Assembly: GCA_002482705.1 (NCBI GenBank)
Contig: DLGM01000050.1
Span: forward strand, 1-12,375
Reading direction: 5' to 3'
DNA: 12,375 nucleotides
Source: Cyanobacteria bacterium UBA7694
GTDB taxonomy: Bacteria; Cyanobacteriota; Sericytochromatia; UBA7694
The translations under genes were made by a program, and so were the position numbers. The notes under the pieces are model-generated. The model did not search any database, had not been told where the DNA came from, and saw nothing but the letters and a program-made list of their open reading frames with translations. Shown here piece by piece: positions 1 to 7,084 of the stretch. Every line of letters begins with the position of its first letter. The first letter of the stretch is position 1.

Positions 1-1
1 C

Positions 2-1438
2 ACCCCGCCCAAAAAAGGCGCACGCCCAAAGCCTCGCAAAATCCAAAATTTTGACCAACCCGGCGGCAGCGCTGGGCTTGAAGAGCTGACCGGGGAGGAA
101 ACCTTCGGAGGTCTCGTTCTCGGGGCTGTGCTTGAAGATGAAAGTGAAGAAGCCTCCGCTGATTTGGAAGATGAAACCGAAGAAGCCGCTGCAGAACTCG
201 AAGACGAGACGGTTGAAGAAGATGTTGCGATCATTGCCACGGAAGTGGTCGCCGGAGTTTCCAGTGATGACCCGGTACGCATGTACCTCAAAGAAATTGG
301 CTCGATTCCGCTGTTAAAAACCGAAGAGGAAATTGCTCTCGCGCAAAAAATTGAAGCCGGTAAAGACCTTCACAACGAACTGGCTGAAGCCATCTTGGCT
401 TCAGAAAAAGACATTTCTAAGGCGATTGCCCGCACGATTGCCAAAAGCTACAGTTCCAGCGGCATGCAGCGTGCCCTCCATCTGCAAGATGCCCTTGACC
501 TTGACCCGGAAGAACTCAAAGAGCAGATTATTGAAGATGGCCGCTTGCTTTCGGACACAGAAGAGGAAAGCGTTGAAATTTCCAAGATTCAGGGCTTTTC
601 TTTTGAACGTCTGCAAGATCTCCTAGATAAGGCCGAACGGATGGTAGTTGAGCGCCGCAGCCAAAATGGTAAGCCCATTACTCCCGCCGATTTGCGTCAA
701 ATTGCCGGGGCCTCCAGCCAAGCCAAGCGCAAACTGACCAAAGCCAACCTGCGCTTGGTTGTTAGCATTGCCAAAAAATATGTGGGCCGTGGCATGCTCT
801 TCCTCGATCTGATTCAAGAGGGCAATTTGGGCTTGATTCGTGCGGTCGAAAAATTCGACTACCAAAAGGGTTTTAAGTTCAGTACCTATGCCACTTGGTG
901 GATTCGCCAGGCCATTACCCGTGCGATTGCCGACCAAGCGCGCACCATCCGTATTCCGGTGCATATGGTTGAAACTATCAACCGCCTCAAAAAAATCACC
1001 CGTAAATTGGCGCAAACCCATGGTCGTAAGCCCACGGAAGAAGAAATTGCCCAAGAGATGGAAGTCTCGGTTGAAAAGCTGCGTGAGATTATTAAAGTGG
1101 CTCAAGAGCCGATCTCCTTAGAAACGCCAATCGGCAAAGAAGAGGACAGCCGCCTGAGTGACTTTATTGAGGGTACCGACGGGGAAACCCCTGTTGAATC
1201 CGTGACCCAAGAACTCCTGCGCGATGATCTCGACGAAGTGCTCAAAACCTTGAGCGAGCGCGAGCGGGATGTACTGGCGCTGCGGTTTGGTTTGGGGGAC
1301 GGCCATCCCCGTACCCTGGAAGAAGTGGGACAGCATTTTAAGGTGACCCGCGAGCGCATTCGCCAAATAGAAGCCAAAGCTTTGCGCAAGCTGCGCCATC
1401 CAAACCGCAATCGTCGCTTGAGGGAGTACATCGAATGA
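2..1438 (+). CDS. rpoD: Primary (group 1) RNA polymerase sigma factor, 5'-truncated by the window edge
   Basis: Housekeeping sigma-70 factor that directs core RNA polymerase to -35/-10 promoters. Region 1.2 lies at about 266-364 (DDPVRMYLKEIG). Regions 2.1-2.4 lie at about 728-958, with the near-invariant GMLFLDLIQEGNLGLIRAV and TYATWWIRQAITRAIADQ. Region 3 follows to about 1190 and region 4 lies at about 1223-1438, with the helix-turn-helix TLEEVGQHFKVTRERIRQIE. Between regions 1.2 and 2.1 is a non-conserved spacer of about 115 residues. The frame is open without a stop from base 2, so the GTG at 128 is probably internal and the real start lies upstream. The extra visible N-terminus is Lys/Arg/Pro-rich and then acidic, as in region 1.1-type leaders. 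The stop codon overlaps the next gene's ATG by 4 bases. The family call is certain; only the start is unknown. Confidence 0.97.
   Translation, partial: TPPKKGARPKPRKIQNFDQPGGSAGLEELTGEETFGGLVLGAVLEDESEEASADLEDETEEAAAELEDETVEEDVAIIATEVVAGVSSDDPVRMYLKEIGSIPLLKTEEEIALAQKIEAGKDLHNELAEAILASEKDISKAIARTIAKSYSSSGMQRALHLQDALDLDPEELKEQIIEDGRLLSDTEEESVEISKIQGFSFERLQDLLDKAERMVVERRSQNGKPITPADLRQIAGASSQAKRKLTKANLRLVVSIAKKYVGRGMLFLDLIQEGNLGLIRAVEKFDYQKGFKFSTYATWWIRQAITRAIADQARTIRIPVHMVETINRLKKITRKLAQTHGRKPTEEEIAQEMEVSVEKLREIIKVAQEPISLETPIGKEEDSRLSDFIEGTDGETPVESVTQELLRDDLDEVLKTLSERERDVLALRFGLGDGHPRTLEEVGQHFKVTRERIRQIEAKALRKLRHPNRNRRLREYIE
131..229 (+). repeat. Three tandem 33-bp acidic repeats inside rpoD
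   Basis: Three consecutive 11-codon units begin at 131, 164 and 197. They encode LEDESEEASAD, LEDETEEAAAE and LEDETVEEDVA. The DNA is diverged between units while the protein pattern LEDE(S/T)xE is kept. The repeats form a highly acidic segment just before sigma region 1.2. Confidence 0.8.
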
Positions 1439-2463
1439 ATAAACTGTTCGCGTCTCTGGTGCTTTTGTTGGCTGCTTTGCCCGTTCAAGCGGCCCCCGCT
1501 CAAGCCAAGGTTCAGGCCCAAGTTTTGCAAGTCGATGTCAAAATGACCGAAGAGCAAATTGCGCTGGTGCAGCTGTCGGGGCTTGTTAAAAACGCCACCC
1601 AGTTGCCCGTGCGCGGGCTTCAGGTGCGGGTTCGCTTGCTCGATCCAGAACAAAAGACCTTGCGCACTTTTCTGTTGCCCGCTGTGCCCCAACTGGATGC
1701 GGGTAAAACCGAATACTTCAGTGCTGCCCAGGTCTTGCGCGATCAGTCCGAACCCTTTATCCGGGCCACGGCCCAGGTTGAATATGACAATACCTCGTAT
1801 ATCCAAATTGCCGATTGGGTCATGGCCCAAAGTCAAGACAAGCTGGCGGTTTGGAATATTCCCGTTGCTCCGCAGGCTCTGAGTGACGAGCGCCAACGGG
1901 TGGAAACGGCTTTGGGTTTTTTAACGCAGGTTGAGAACAGCGAAAAGAATTACCCGGAAGCCCGCCGCAAATGGAACCTCATCCAATACAATTATGGCAA
2001 GCGTTTGGCTGAAAGCCACGATTTACACGAGGCGATTTTGCGCCTTTCGAATGTGGAGCCCAGCTCTGAATACCATGGTTTGGCACAGGAGTGGTTGGCG
2101 CGGGTGCGCCCCCAGGCCATTTTTGAGCGTGCCATGGCCAAAGCGGTGGAAGGTAATTTGCGTGGGGCTGTGCGGCAAATGCAGTATCTGCCTGCTGGTA
2201 CCCCGCTGGCGGCTCAAGGGCAAGTCAAAAGCAAACAATGGCTTGACACCCTGACACAAAACAAAGTTAAAGTGGGTCCGATTGACCCACCTCCTTCGCT
2301 CTCGCCCGATCAGCGCAATGTCTGGCTGCGCCGTCAGCATGGCCCGGAAGGTAATACCACCACGGTACGTGAGGGCAAAACCTATACCACTTGGTGGTAT
2401 CTCGATTATTCCCATTTCACCTTTGACCCCCAGGGCAAACTGGTGAACGCGATTACCTACTGA
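1435..2463 (+). CDS. Secreted protein of unknown function, FxLYD-like beta domain plus helical region
   Basis: A 342-aa protein with a clear Sec signal peptide (MNKLFASLVLLLAALPVQA, cleavage probably after residue 19 or 24) and no cysteine. Residues about 28-130 have the pattern of an FxLYD/DUF3426-type beta-sandwich: LSGLVKNAT, alternating hydrophobic strands, then LDAGKTEYF. Residues about 150-275 are helical and could be TPR-like (YPEARRKWNLIQYNYGKRL). The C-terminal 45 residues (RRQHGPEG ... TWWYLDYSHFTFDPQGKLV) look like the end of a BamE/SmpA-like unit; that similarity is weak and inferred. The start overlaps the rpoD stop (ATGA), with a good Shine-Dalgarno GAGGGAG at 1420-1426. The gene ends in TGATG, overlapping the next gene. 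It is likely an exported envelope protein co-transcribed with rpoD; its function is not recognised. Confidence 0.85.
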   Translation: MNKLFASLVLLLAALPVQAAPAQAKVQAQVLQVDVKMTEEQIALVQLSGLVKNATQLPVRGLQVRVRLLDPEQKTLRTFLLPAVPQLDAGKTEYFSAAQVLRDQSEPFIRATAQVEYDNTSYIQIADWVMAQSQDKLAVWNIPVAPQALSDERQRVETALGFLTQVENSEKNYPEARRKWNLIQYNYGKRLAESHDLHEAILRLSNVEPSSEYHGLAQEWLARVRPQAIFERAMAKAVEGNLRGAVRQMQYLPAGTPLAAQGQVKSKQWLDTLTQNKVKVGPIDPPPSLSPDQRNVWLRRQHGPEGNTTTVREGKTYTTWWYLDYSHFTFDPQGKLVNAITY

Positions 2464-3602
2464 TGGCTTACACCCTTGGTATCGACCTGGACATCGACCA
2501 GGTAAAACTCTGTTTGGTCTATCTCAATGGCCCCCAGCAAACCCCTAAGGTTGACTGGCTGATCTATTCTGTGCCCTTTACCTTTGGTGCCGATTATTAT
2601 TGCGAATTTGGTGGGGCCTTGATGGAAACCATTGCCGGTTTCCTGTTTGTTAAAAAAATTGACCCTCAGCAGATCAACAAAATTTATTTTGTGAATGGCA
2701 TGCCTTTCTCAGCTTTTCAGAACTTTGAAGAGGGTTTGCATTATACGGCCAATGTCTTTATTCAGTCGTTGTTTGACCCGGAGCGGGTGGGCATTGTGCG
2801 CGCTGATGGCAAACCCCATACTCCCAAAGAACTGTTATCGGTACGGGGCGAGGCGGCATCTGCTTTTGTTGGCACCCAATTTTATGGTAGCGCATATGTC
2901 TCTTCGCGCTTATTCCGCAATGCGGTTGTCATGGATGTGGGGGCGCGTGAAACACACCTGGCCCCGATTTTAAAAGGTTTGGTTGATCCGCAAGGCCGGG
3001 CCCGCTTGCCCAAGTACCTGCGCTATCGCCTCACCCACGATCAGCTTTTATCCGTGGGCCTGTTGTATACCCAATTGGTGCAGGTAAGCCATGGGGTTGT
3101 TCTCAAGGGCAATAACCACTTCTTTAACTCACGCATGTGCCGCATGACAACTATTGCCAGCTTGCTCAAGCTGGTGTCGCCTGAGATTGCGCGCGAACAT
3201 GATTTCCCCCTGCCTTCAGAAGAGGATGCCTTGGTATTATTGGCCCGTGCCATGAGCCTTGATCTCCATACCATTGATCGCAAAGATGTACTCAAAGTCG
3301 CTCAAGCTATTTATGATGACTTGAGCGACTCTTTGGCCAATGCCCTGGACGAAGTGCTCAAACGTCAGCACCGCAAACTGGCTGAAACCATGCAGATTGT
3401 CTCGACCGGGATCGGAGGGAAGGTTCTGATGGAGCATGCCCTGCGCAACCGTCCGACACTCCAAGCGCGTATGGTTCATTTGGCGGATCGTTTGCCCCAC
3501 CGCCTGCATGAAGCGACCACAGCCTACGGGATTGCCCTGTATGCTATGGAACGCTTAATGGATGTTTCTTTTGCCCCAGACAAGGTAGAAGTGCTGGCCT
3601 AA
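2463..3602 (+). CDS. ASKHA-fold protein, divergent hydantoinase A / MfnF-like
   Basis: A 379-aa cytoplasmic protein. Three blocks match the layout of ASKHA ATPases of the hydantoinase/oxoprolinase type, especially the H4MPT-pathway/MfnF group. They are GIDLDIDQVKL at residues 6-16 (phosphate 1), VVMDVGARETHLAPIL at 155-170 (phosphate 2), and VSTGIGGKVL at 313-322 (adenosine motif). The segment LTHDQLLSVGLLYTQLVQV (190-208) and a later EEDALVLLARAMSLDL (253-268) resemble, from memory, the GELVYTG and DAL.RLAR.. blocks of that family. The usual DIGG of motif 1 reads DLDI, and the usual DIGSTTTD of motif 2 reads DVGARETH, so nucleotide chemistry may be lost or changed. The ATG overlaps the previous stop (TGATG), implying translational coupling. 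The fold is moderately sure; substrate and role are unknown. Confidence 0.7.
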   Translation: MAYTLGIDLDIDQVKLCLVYLNGPQQTPKVDWLIYSVPFTFGADYYCEFGGALMETIAGFLFVKKIDPQQINKIYFVNGMPFSAFQNFEEGLHYTANVFIQSLFDPERVGIVRADGKPHTPKELLSVRGEAASAFVGTQFYGSAYVSSRLFRNAVVMDVGARETHLAPILKGLVDPQGRARLPKYLRYRLTHDQLLSVGLLYTQLVQVSHGVVLKGNNHFFNSRMCRMTTIASLLKLVSPEIAREHDFPLPSEEDALVLLARAMSLDLHTIDRKDVLKVAQAIYDDLSDSLANALDEVLKRQHRKLAETMQIVSTGIGGKVLMEHALRNRPTLQARMVHLADRLPHRLHEATTAYGIALYAMERLMDVSFAPDKVEVLA

Positions 3603-3606
3603 CCGC

Positions 3607-3630
3607 TTGCACGTCTCTACAGACGTGTAA
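3607..3630. terminator. Symmetric stem-loop between convergent genes
   Basis: The left arm TTGCACGTCT (3607-3616) pairs with AGACGTGTAA (3621-3630) around the 4-base loop CTAC, with one G-U pair. It lies just after the ASKHA gene stop and contains the end of the convergent threonine ammonia-lyase gene, whose stop falls in the loop. Neither strand has a following T-run, so intrinsic termination is possible but not typical. Confidence 0.35.
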
Positions 3631-4831
3631 TGTCATACCCTTTGGCTTGCATCTCATCGAGAATGGTGTTGGCATGGGCTTGGTTGCGGGTTTCAATTTC
3701 CACTTCGATCTCCGTTGAGTCAAGGGGGATATTGGAGCGGAAGCGAGCGTGTTGGACGGACAAGACATTGCCCTTTTGGTTGGCAATCAATTGCAGCACT
3801 TTTTTGAGGGAGCCAGGGGAGTCTTTGATCAGGGTTTTAAAGGTCAGATAGCGTCCGACTTGCATCATGCCTTTGCGGATAATCGAATCGAGCAGTTTAA
3901 CGTCAATATTGCCGCCGCTAATAACCACCGCCGTTGGGCCATTGGCCTGTATCTTTTGGCTGAGCAAGGCTGAAAGCCCGACAATCCCGGCTCCTTCAGC
4001 AATAATGTGTTTGTATTGCAAGGCCACAAACAGAGCGCGGGTAATTTCCTCCTCGTCCACGACTACCATGTCATCCACATAGTGACGAATGACCTCGTAG
4101 TTGCGCTGGGCAGGCTGTTTGATCGCAATCCCGTCAGCAATTGTGCTCAAATAAGGGGCTGAAATGAGTTTGCGCTTGTGGAAAGAGGTATAGAGAGACG
4201 GGACCGCCAAGGTCTGTACGCCAATAATGCGAATCTTGGGGTTGAGTTGTTTGAGCGCGATGGCCATACCGCTGATCAGCCCCCCCCCACCCACGGGGAC
4301 AACCACCGTATCGAGATCGGGGATCTGGGCATGGAGTTCAAGGCCGCAGGAGCCTTGTCCGGTAATAATGTCATCATCATCAAACGGGCTTACAAAGGTC
4401 ACATTCGGATGATCTGCCAGCCAATTCATGGCATGTTCGCGCGTTTCGTCAAAGGTTTTGCCGGTGCAAATAACTTCCGCACCGTAACCCTGTGTAGCCT
4501 GGACTTTTGACAGGGAGGCATCTTCCGGCATAAAGACTGTTGCATGGATATTCTTGCTGCGGCTGGCCAAGGCAACCCCCTGGGCGTGGTTGCCCGCAGA
4601 TATGGCCATGATGGCCTTGACCTCACCTGCTGCTGCCAAATGATGCATTTTGTAGCTGGCTCCACGAATTTTAAAGGAGCCAGTGCGCTGCAAGTTTTCG
4701 AGCTTGAGGTACACCGGTTGGCCCAAGACTGAGCTAAAACGTCCAGAATGGATGACTGGAGTTTCACGGATCAGGGGGCGGATAATCGTATGGGCGGCTT
4801 GTATCGCCGCTAAGTTCACTTGGCAAAGCAT
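3617..4831 (-). CDS. ilvA: Threonine ammonia-lyase (threonine dehydratase) with ACT domain
   Basis: PLP enzyme deaminating L-threonine to 2-oxobutanoate and ammonia, the first step toward isoleucine. From the chosen start the protein has 404 aa. The PLP-binding lysine is K54 in GSFKIRGA. SAGNHAQG is at 78-85, the phosphate-binding glycine loop PVGGGGLISG at 179-188, and SGGN at 305-308. A single C-terminal ACT domain (about 330-404, KTLIKDSPGSLKKVL) suggests amino-acid feedback control. The length fits the short single-ACT form rather than the roughly 510-aa E. coli IlvA. An in-frame ATG at 4861 would add 10 residues but overlaps a TATAAT box. The ATG at 4831 has AGGA 6 bases upstream and fits the family N-terminus. 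It lies 58 bases downstream of the antiporter gene on the same strand. Confidence 0.93.
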   Translation of the reverse strand: MLCQVNLAAIQAAHTIIRPLIRETPVIHSGRFSSVLGQPVYLKLENLQRTGSFKIRGASYKMHHLAAAGEVKAIMAISAGNHAQGVALASRSKNIHATVFMPEDASLSKVQATQGYGAEVICTGKTFDETREHAMNWLADHPNVTFVSPFDDDDIITGQGSCGLELHAQIPDLDTVVVPVGGGGLISGMAIALKQLNPKIRIIGVQTLAVPSLYTSFHKRKLISAPYLSTIADGIAIKQPAQRNYEVIRHYVDDMVVVDEEEITRALFVALQYKHIIAEGAGIVGLSALLSQKIQANGPTAVVISGGNIDVKLLDSIIRKGMMQVGRYLTFKTLIKDSPGSLKKVLQLIANQKGNVLSVQHARFRSNIPLDSTEIEVEIETRNQAHANTILDEMQAKGYDITRL

Positions 4832-4837
4832 AAGGCA

Positions 4838-4841
4838 TCCT
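4838..4841 (-). promoter_or_regulatory. Shine-Dalgarno AGGA deciding the ilvA start
   Basis: On the minus strand AGGA is followed by 6 bases (TGCCTT) and then the ATG at 4831. The alternative ATG at 4861 has no comparable site. Confidence 0.6.
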
Positions 4842-4859
4842 AAAGGTGACGTTGAGGGC

Positions 4860-4865
4860 ATTATA
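4860..4865 (-). promoter_or_regulatory. Candidate -10 box (TATAAT) upstream of ilvA
   Basis: A perfect TATAAT on the minus strand, in the gap between the antiporter stop and ilvA. Transcription from it would begin around 4853, giving a leader of about 20 bases to the ATG at 4831. No good -35 hexamer sits 16-18 bases upstream (the sequence there is C-rich), so this may be an activator-dependent promoter or chance. Confidence 0.35.
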
Positions 4866-4889
4866 CCGCTGCCCTCAAGGGGCTGGGGG

Positions 4890-6929
4890 TTACACCATGA
4901 CTTCTTGGCTGCTGCTCTGGAACTGTTCCGGGTAAATCAACAAAAAGCTGATTGGGGCAAAGTGTTTATTGAGCTTGGGCAGAATGCGTTCCATTTGGGG
5001 ATCATAAGAAACCGTCTGCCGTCGGGCGGCGATCACGACCAGCAGGTCTTGGATGCTCACTTCCCGCGCCAAGATTAAAAAGTCTTCCCAGTCATCAAAC
5101 TCGGAAAAGGCACACTGGGAGGTATTGTGCAGACTTTGCAGCGTTTGCTGGATAGGGCCAATGGCCTCCGGGGCCGCAAAAAAGTGCAGGCGAGCCCCCA
5201 TTTGTTTGGCCAAGATATGAATGGTTTCGATCCAGCGTGGGAAACCCTTTTCAAACTCTGCCTGAGCTGGCACAGCAATGACAATCTTTTGCATGGTATT
5301 GAGGGGATGCTGAATTTTGCTGACCAGCAACATTTGCCATGTTTGTTGTTGCAGACGCTGTAAGACCGACCCGAAGATCATTTCGCTCGGACGCAGGCGG
5401 GCATTCCAGCCAACAATAATATGACTGCTATCCAGTTCTTTGGCGGCATGGGCAATGCCGCTGGGGGTACTCAAGTCGACACGGCTGATACGTTCGAGTT
5501 GAGTACCTGCCGCACTCGCATGGCGGGTGGCTTTTTCAAGCAATTGGTGGCTCAAAAAGACGCCCTCTTGCGCCTGTTCATTATCTTCAACCACGGATAA
5601 GGCATGAAGCTGATCTTTTGGGTGATGTTTAAGCATGAGAGCCAAATCGAGGAGACGGCCTAAAGTGGCTTCATTTTTCAGGGCAACCAGAATGCGGTTA
5701 TGGCTTTCAGACGCTTTGCTGGCTTTGCGGCTGCCTTCGAGGGTCGCCAGCCGAAGGCCAGAACGTTCAGCGGCAATGGAGCCAGCAAAGCAGGTAATCA
5801 AGATCAATAAAATGGTGCCATTCAGTACGTTCTCATCGACAATTTTCATTTCGTAGCCCGTTAAAATGACCGCGAGAGTGGCAGCTGCATGGGCACTGCT
5901 GAGACCAAATAAAAGGCCGCGCTGATCCGGGCTGTAGTGAAATAATTTCTGAGTCATCCAAGCTGCCAACCACTTTCCTGCCAAAGCACAGACCGTGAGC
6001 GTGACTGCGACAATCAGGGCATCCCAGCCACGGGTGACTACCCGTAAATCGACGAGCATGCCAACACTGACTAAAAAGAAGGGGATAAACAGGGATTGTC
6101 CTACAAACTCAATCCGATTCATCAGTGTGGAGGAGTGGGGAATTAAACGGTTAAGAGCCAAACCGGATAAAAAGGCTCCAATAATGGCTTCAACACCTGC
6201 TAGCTCAGCTAAAAATGCGGCTAAAAAGACCATCGTTAATACAAACAAATAGTGGGAGGTTTGGTCCCCTTCAATGGTGCGGAAAAACCATGCTCCCAGT
6301 CGGGGCATTGCCCATAAGACCAGCAGTGCAAAGGCCAGCAGTGAAACTCCCATTTGCAACCAAAATTCGAGGGTTAAACTCCCTTGAGCAACACCTGTAA
6401 TCACAGCCAATACCAATAAAACTGCCACGTCGGTAATAATCGTGCCGCCGACGGCAATCGTGACAGCTTCATTGCGCGTTAACCCTAAGCGGCTGGCAAT
6501 CGGATAAGCAATCAGGGTGTGGGTGGCAAACATGCTGGAGACCAGTACCGCAGCTAACCAGTCGAAGTGTAAGAACAGCTTGCACACCACCAGCCCCAGA
6601 CACAGGGGAATGCTGAAAGTGAGCGCACCAAAAACAAGGCTGCGGTTGCGATTGCGTTTAAATTCGTCGAGATCGAGCTCTAAGGCTGCCAAGAACATAA
6701 TGTACAGCAGGCCAATGGTTCCAAACAGAATAATGGCACTATTGCGGGCTAAAAGGTTGAGCCCGTGGGGGCCGACTGCGACCCCGGCAGCAATCAAACC
6801 GATGATAGATGGGACGCGTATTTTCTGCATAAACAGAGGAATTACTAAAATAATCGTCAGTACACACAGAAAAACTAAAATAGGCGCACTTAACGGAATT
6901 TGTAAAAGGTGCAAAAGCCGGTCTTGCAA
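4890..6929 (-). CDS. CPA2-family cation:proton antiporter with tandem Usp-like cytoplasmic domains
   Basis: Inner-membrane monovalent cation/proton exchanger of the Kef/NapA class, 679 aa from the TTG start. The transport domain spans about residues 15-385 with roughly 12 hydrophobic segments. Features include IRVPSIIGLIAAGVAVGP near the N-terminus and an ion-site segment GGTIITDVAVLLVLA with a single aspartate, D167, preceded by T. The cytoplasmic part holds two Usp-like alpha/beta domains: about 411-540 (beginning NRILVALKNEATLGRL) and about 546-670 (beginning QKIVIAVPAQAEFEKGF). No RCK/TrkA-N nucleotide-binding domain is visible. An ATG at 7061 would add 44 residues (MTNTEFPHDG...) that look non-native and run over the divergent promoter region. 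The TTG at 6929 follows AGAGGTGA with a 4-base gap. Which ion it carries cannot be read from sequence. It may share a transcript with ilvA. Confidence 0.9.
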   Translation of the reverse strand: MQDRLLHLLQIPLSAPILVFLCVLTIILVIPLFMQKIRVPSIIGLIAAGVAVGPHGLNLLARNSAIILFGTIGLLYIMFLAALELDLDEFKRNRNRSLVFGALTFSIPLCLGLVVCKLFLHFDWLAAVLVSSMFATHTLIAYPIASRLGLTRNEAVTIAVGGTIITDVAVLLVLAVITGVAQGSLTLEFWLQMGVSLLAFALLVLWAMPRLGAWFFRTIEGDQTSHYLFVLTMVFLAAFLAELAGVEAIIGAFLSGLALNRLIPHSSTLMNRIEFVGQSLFIPFFLVSVGMLVDLRVVTRGWDALIVAVTLTVCALAGKWLAAWMTQKLFHYSPDQRGLLFGLSSAHAAATLAVILTGYEMKIVDENVLNGTILLILITCFAGSIAAERSGLRLATLEGSRKASKASESHNRILVALKNEATLGRLLDLALMLKHHPKDQLHALSVVEDNEQAQEGVFLSHQLLEKATRHASAAGTQLERISRVDLSTPSGIAHAAKELDSSHIIVGWNARLRPSEMIFGSVLQRLQQQTWQMLLVSKIQHPLNTMQKIVIAVPAQAEFEKGFPRWIETIHILAKQMGARLHFFAAPEAIGPIQQTLQSLHNTSQCAFSEFDDWEDFLILAREVSIQDLLVVIAARRQTVSYDPQMERILPKLNKHFAPISFLLIYPEQFQSSSQEVMV

Positions 6930-6933
6930 ATTA

Positions 6934-6941
6934 TCACCTCT
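6934..6941 (-). promoter_or_regulatory. Strong Shine-Dalgarno (AGAGGTGA) before a TTG start
   Basis: On the minus strand AGAGGTGA, TAAT and TTG run consecutively, in frame with the antiporter. None of the three upstream in-frame ATGs (7061, 6980, 6965) has a comparable site, which decides the start in favour of the rare TTG codon. Confidence 0.7.
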
Positions 6942-7084
6942 TTTTCTGCTAAACGCTGAACCCATGAACGTTAGCAACATAGCATATCTCGCTGATGAGC
7001 AGCAAAGGGATAGACGTGGCTCTCCGGCTGGCCCATCGTGAGGAAATTCTGTGTTTGTCACGCTGTCTAGATGCCATTCAGACG

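Noticed and set aside
623..1105. Minus-strand frame of 160 codons inside rpoD
   Set aside because: It mirrors the most conserved sigma factor region; its sequence is an antisense shadow.
1102..1896. Long minus-strand frame of 264 codons across the rpoD/secreted-gene junction
   Set aside because: It is antisense to two well-supported genes, with low-complexity Ser/Arg-rich sequence at its C-terminus and no ribosome site or family pattern.
6517..7041. Plus-strand frame of 174 codons opposite the antiporter N-terminal half
   Set aside because: Antisense to transmembrane segments; Ser/Arg/Lys-rich composition typical of a shadow frame.
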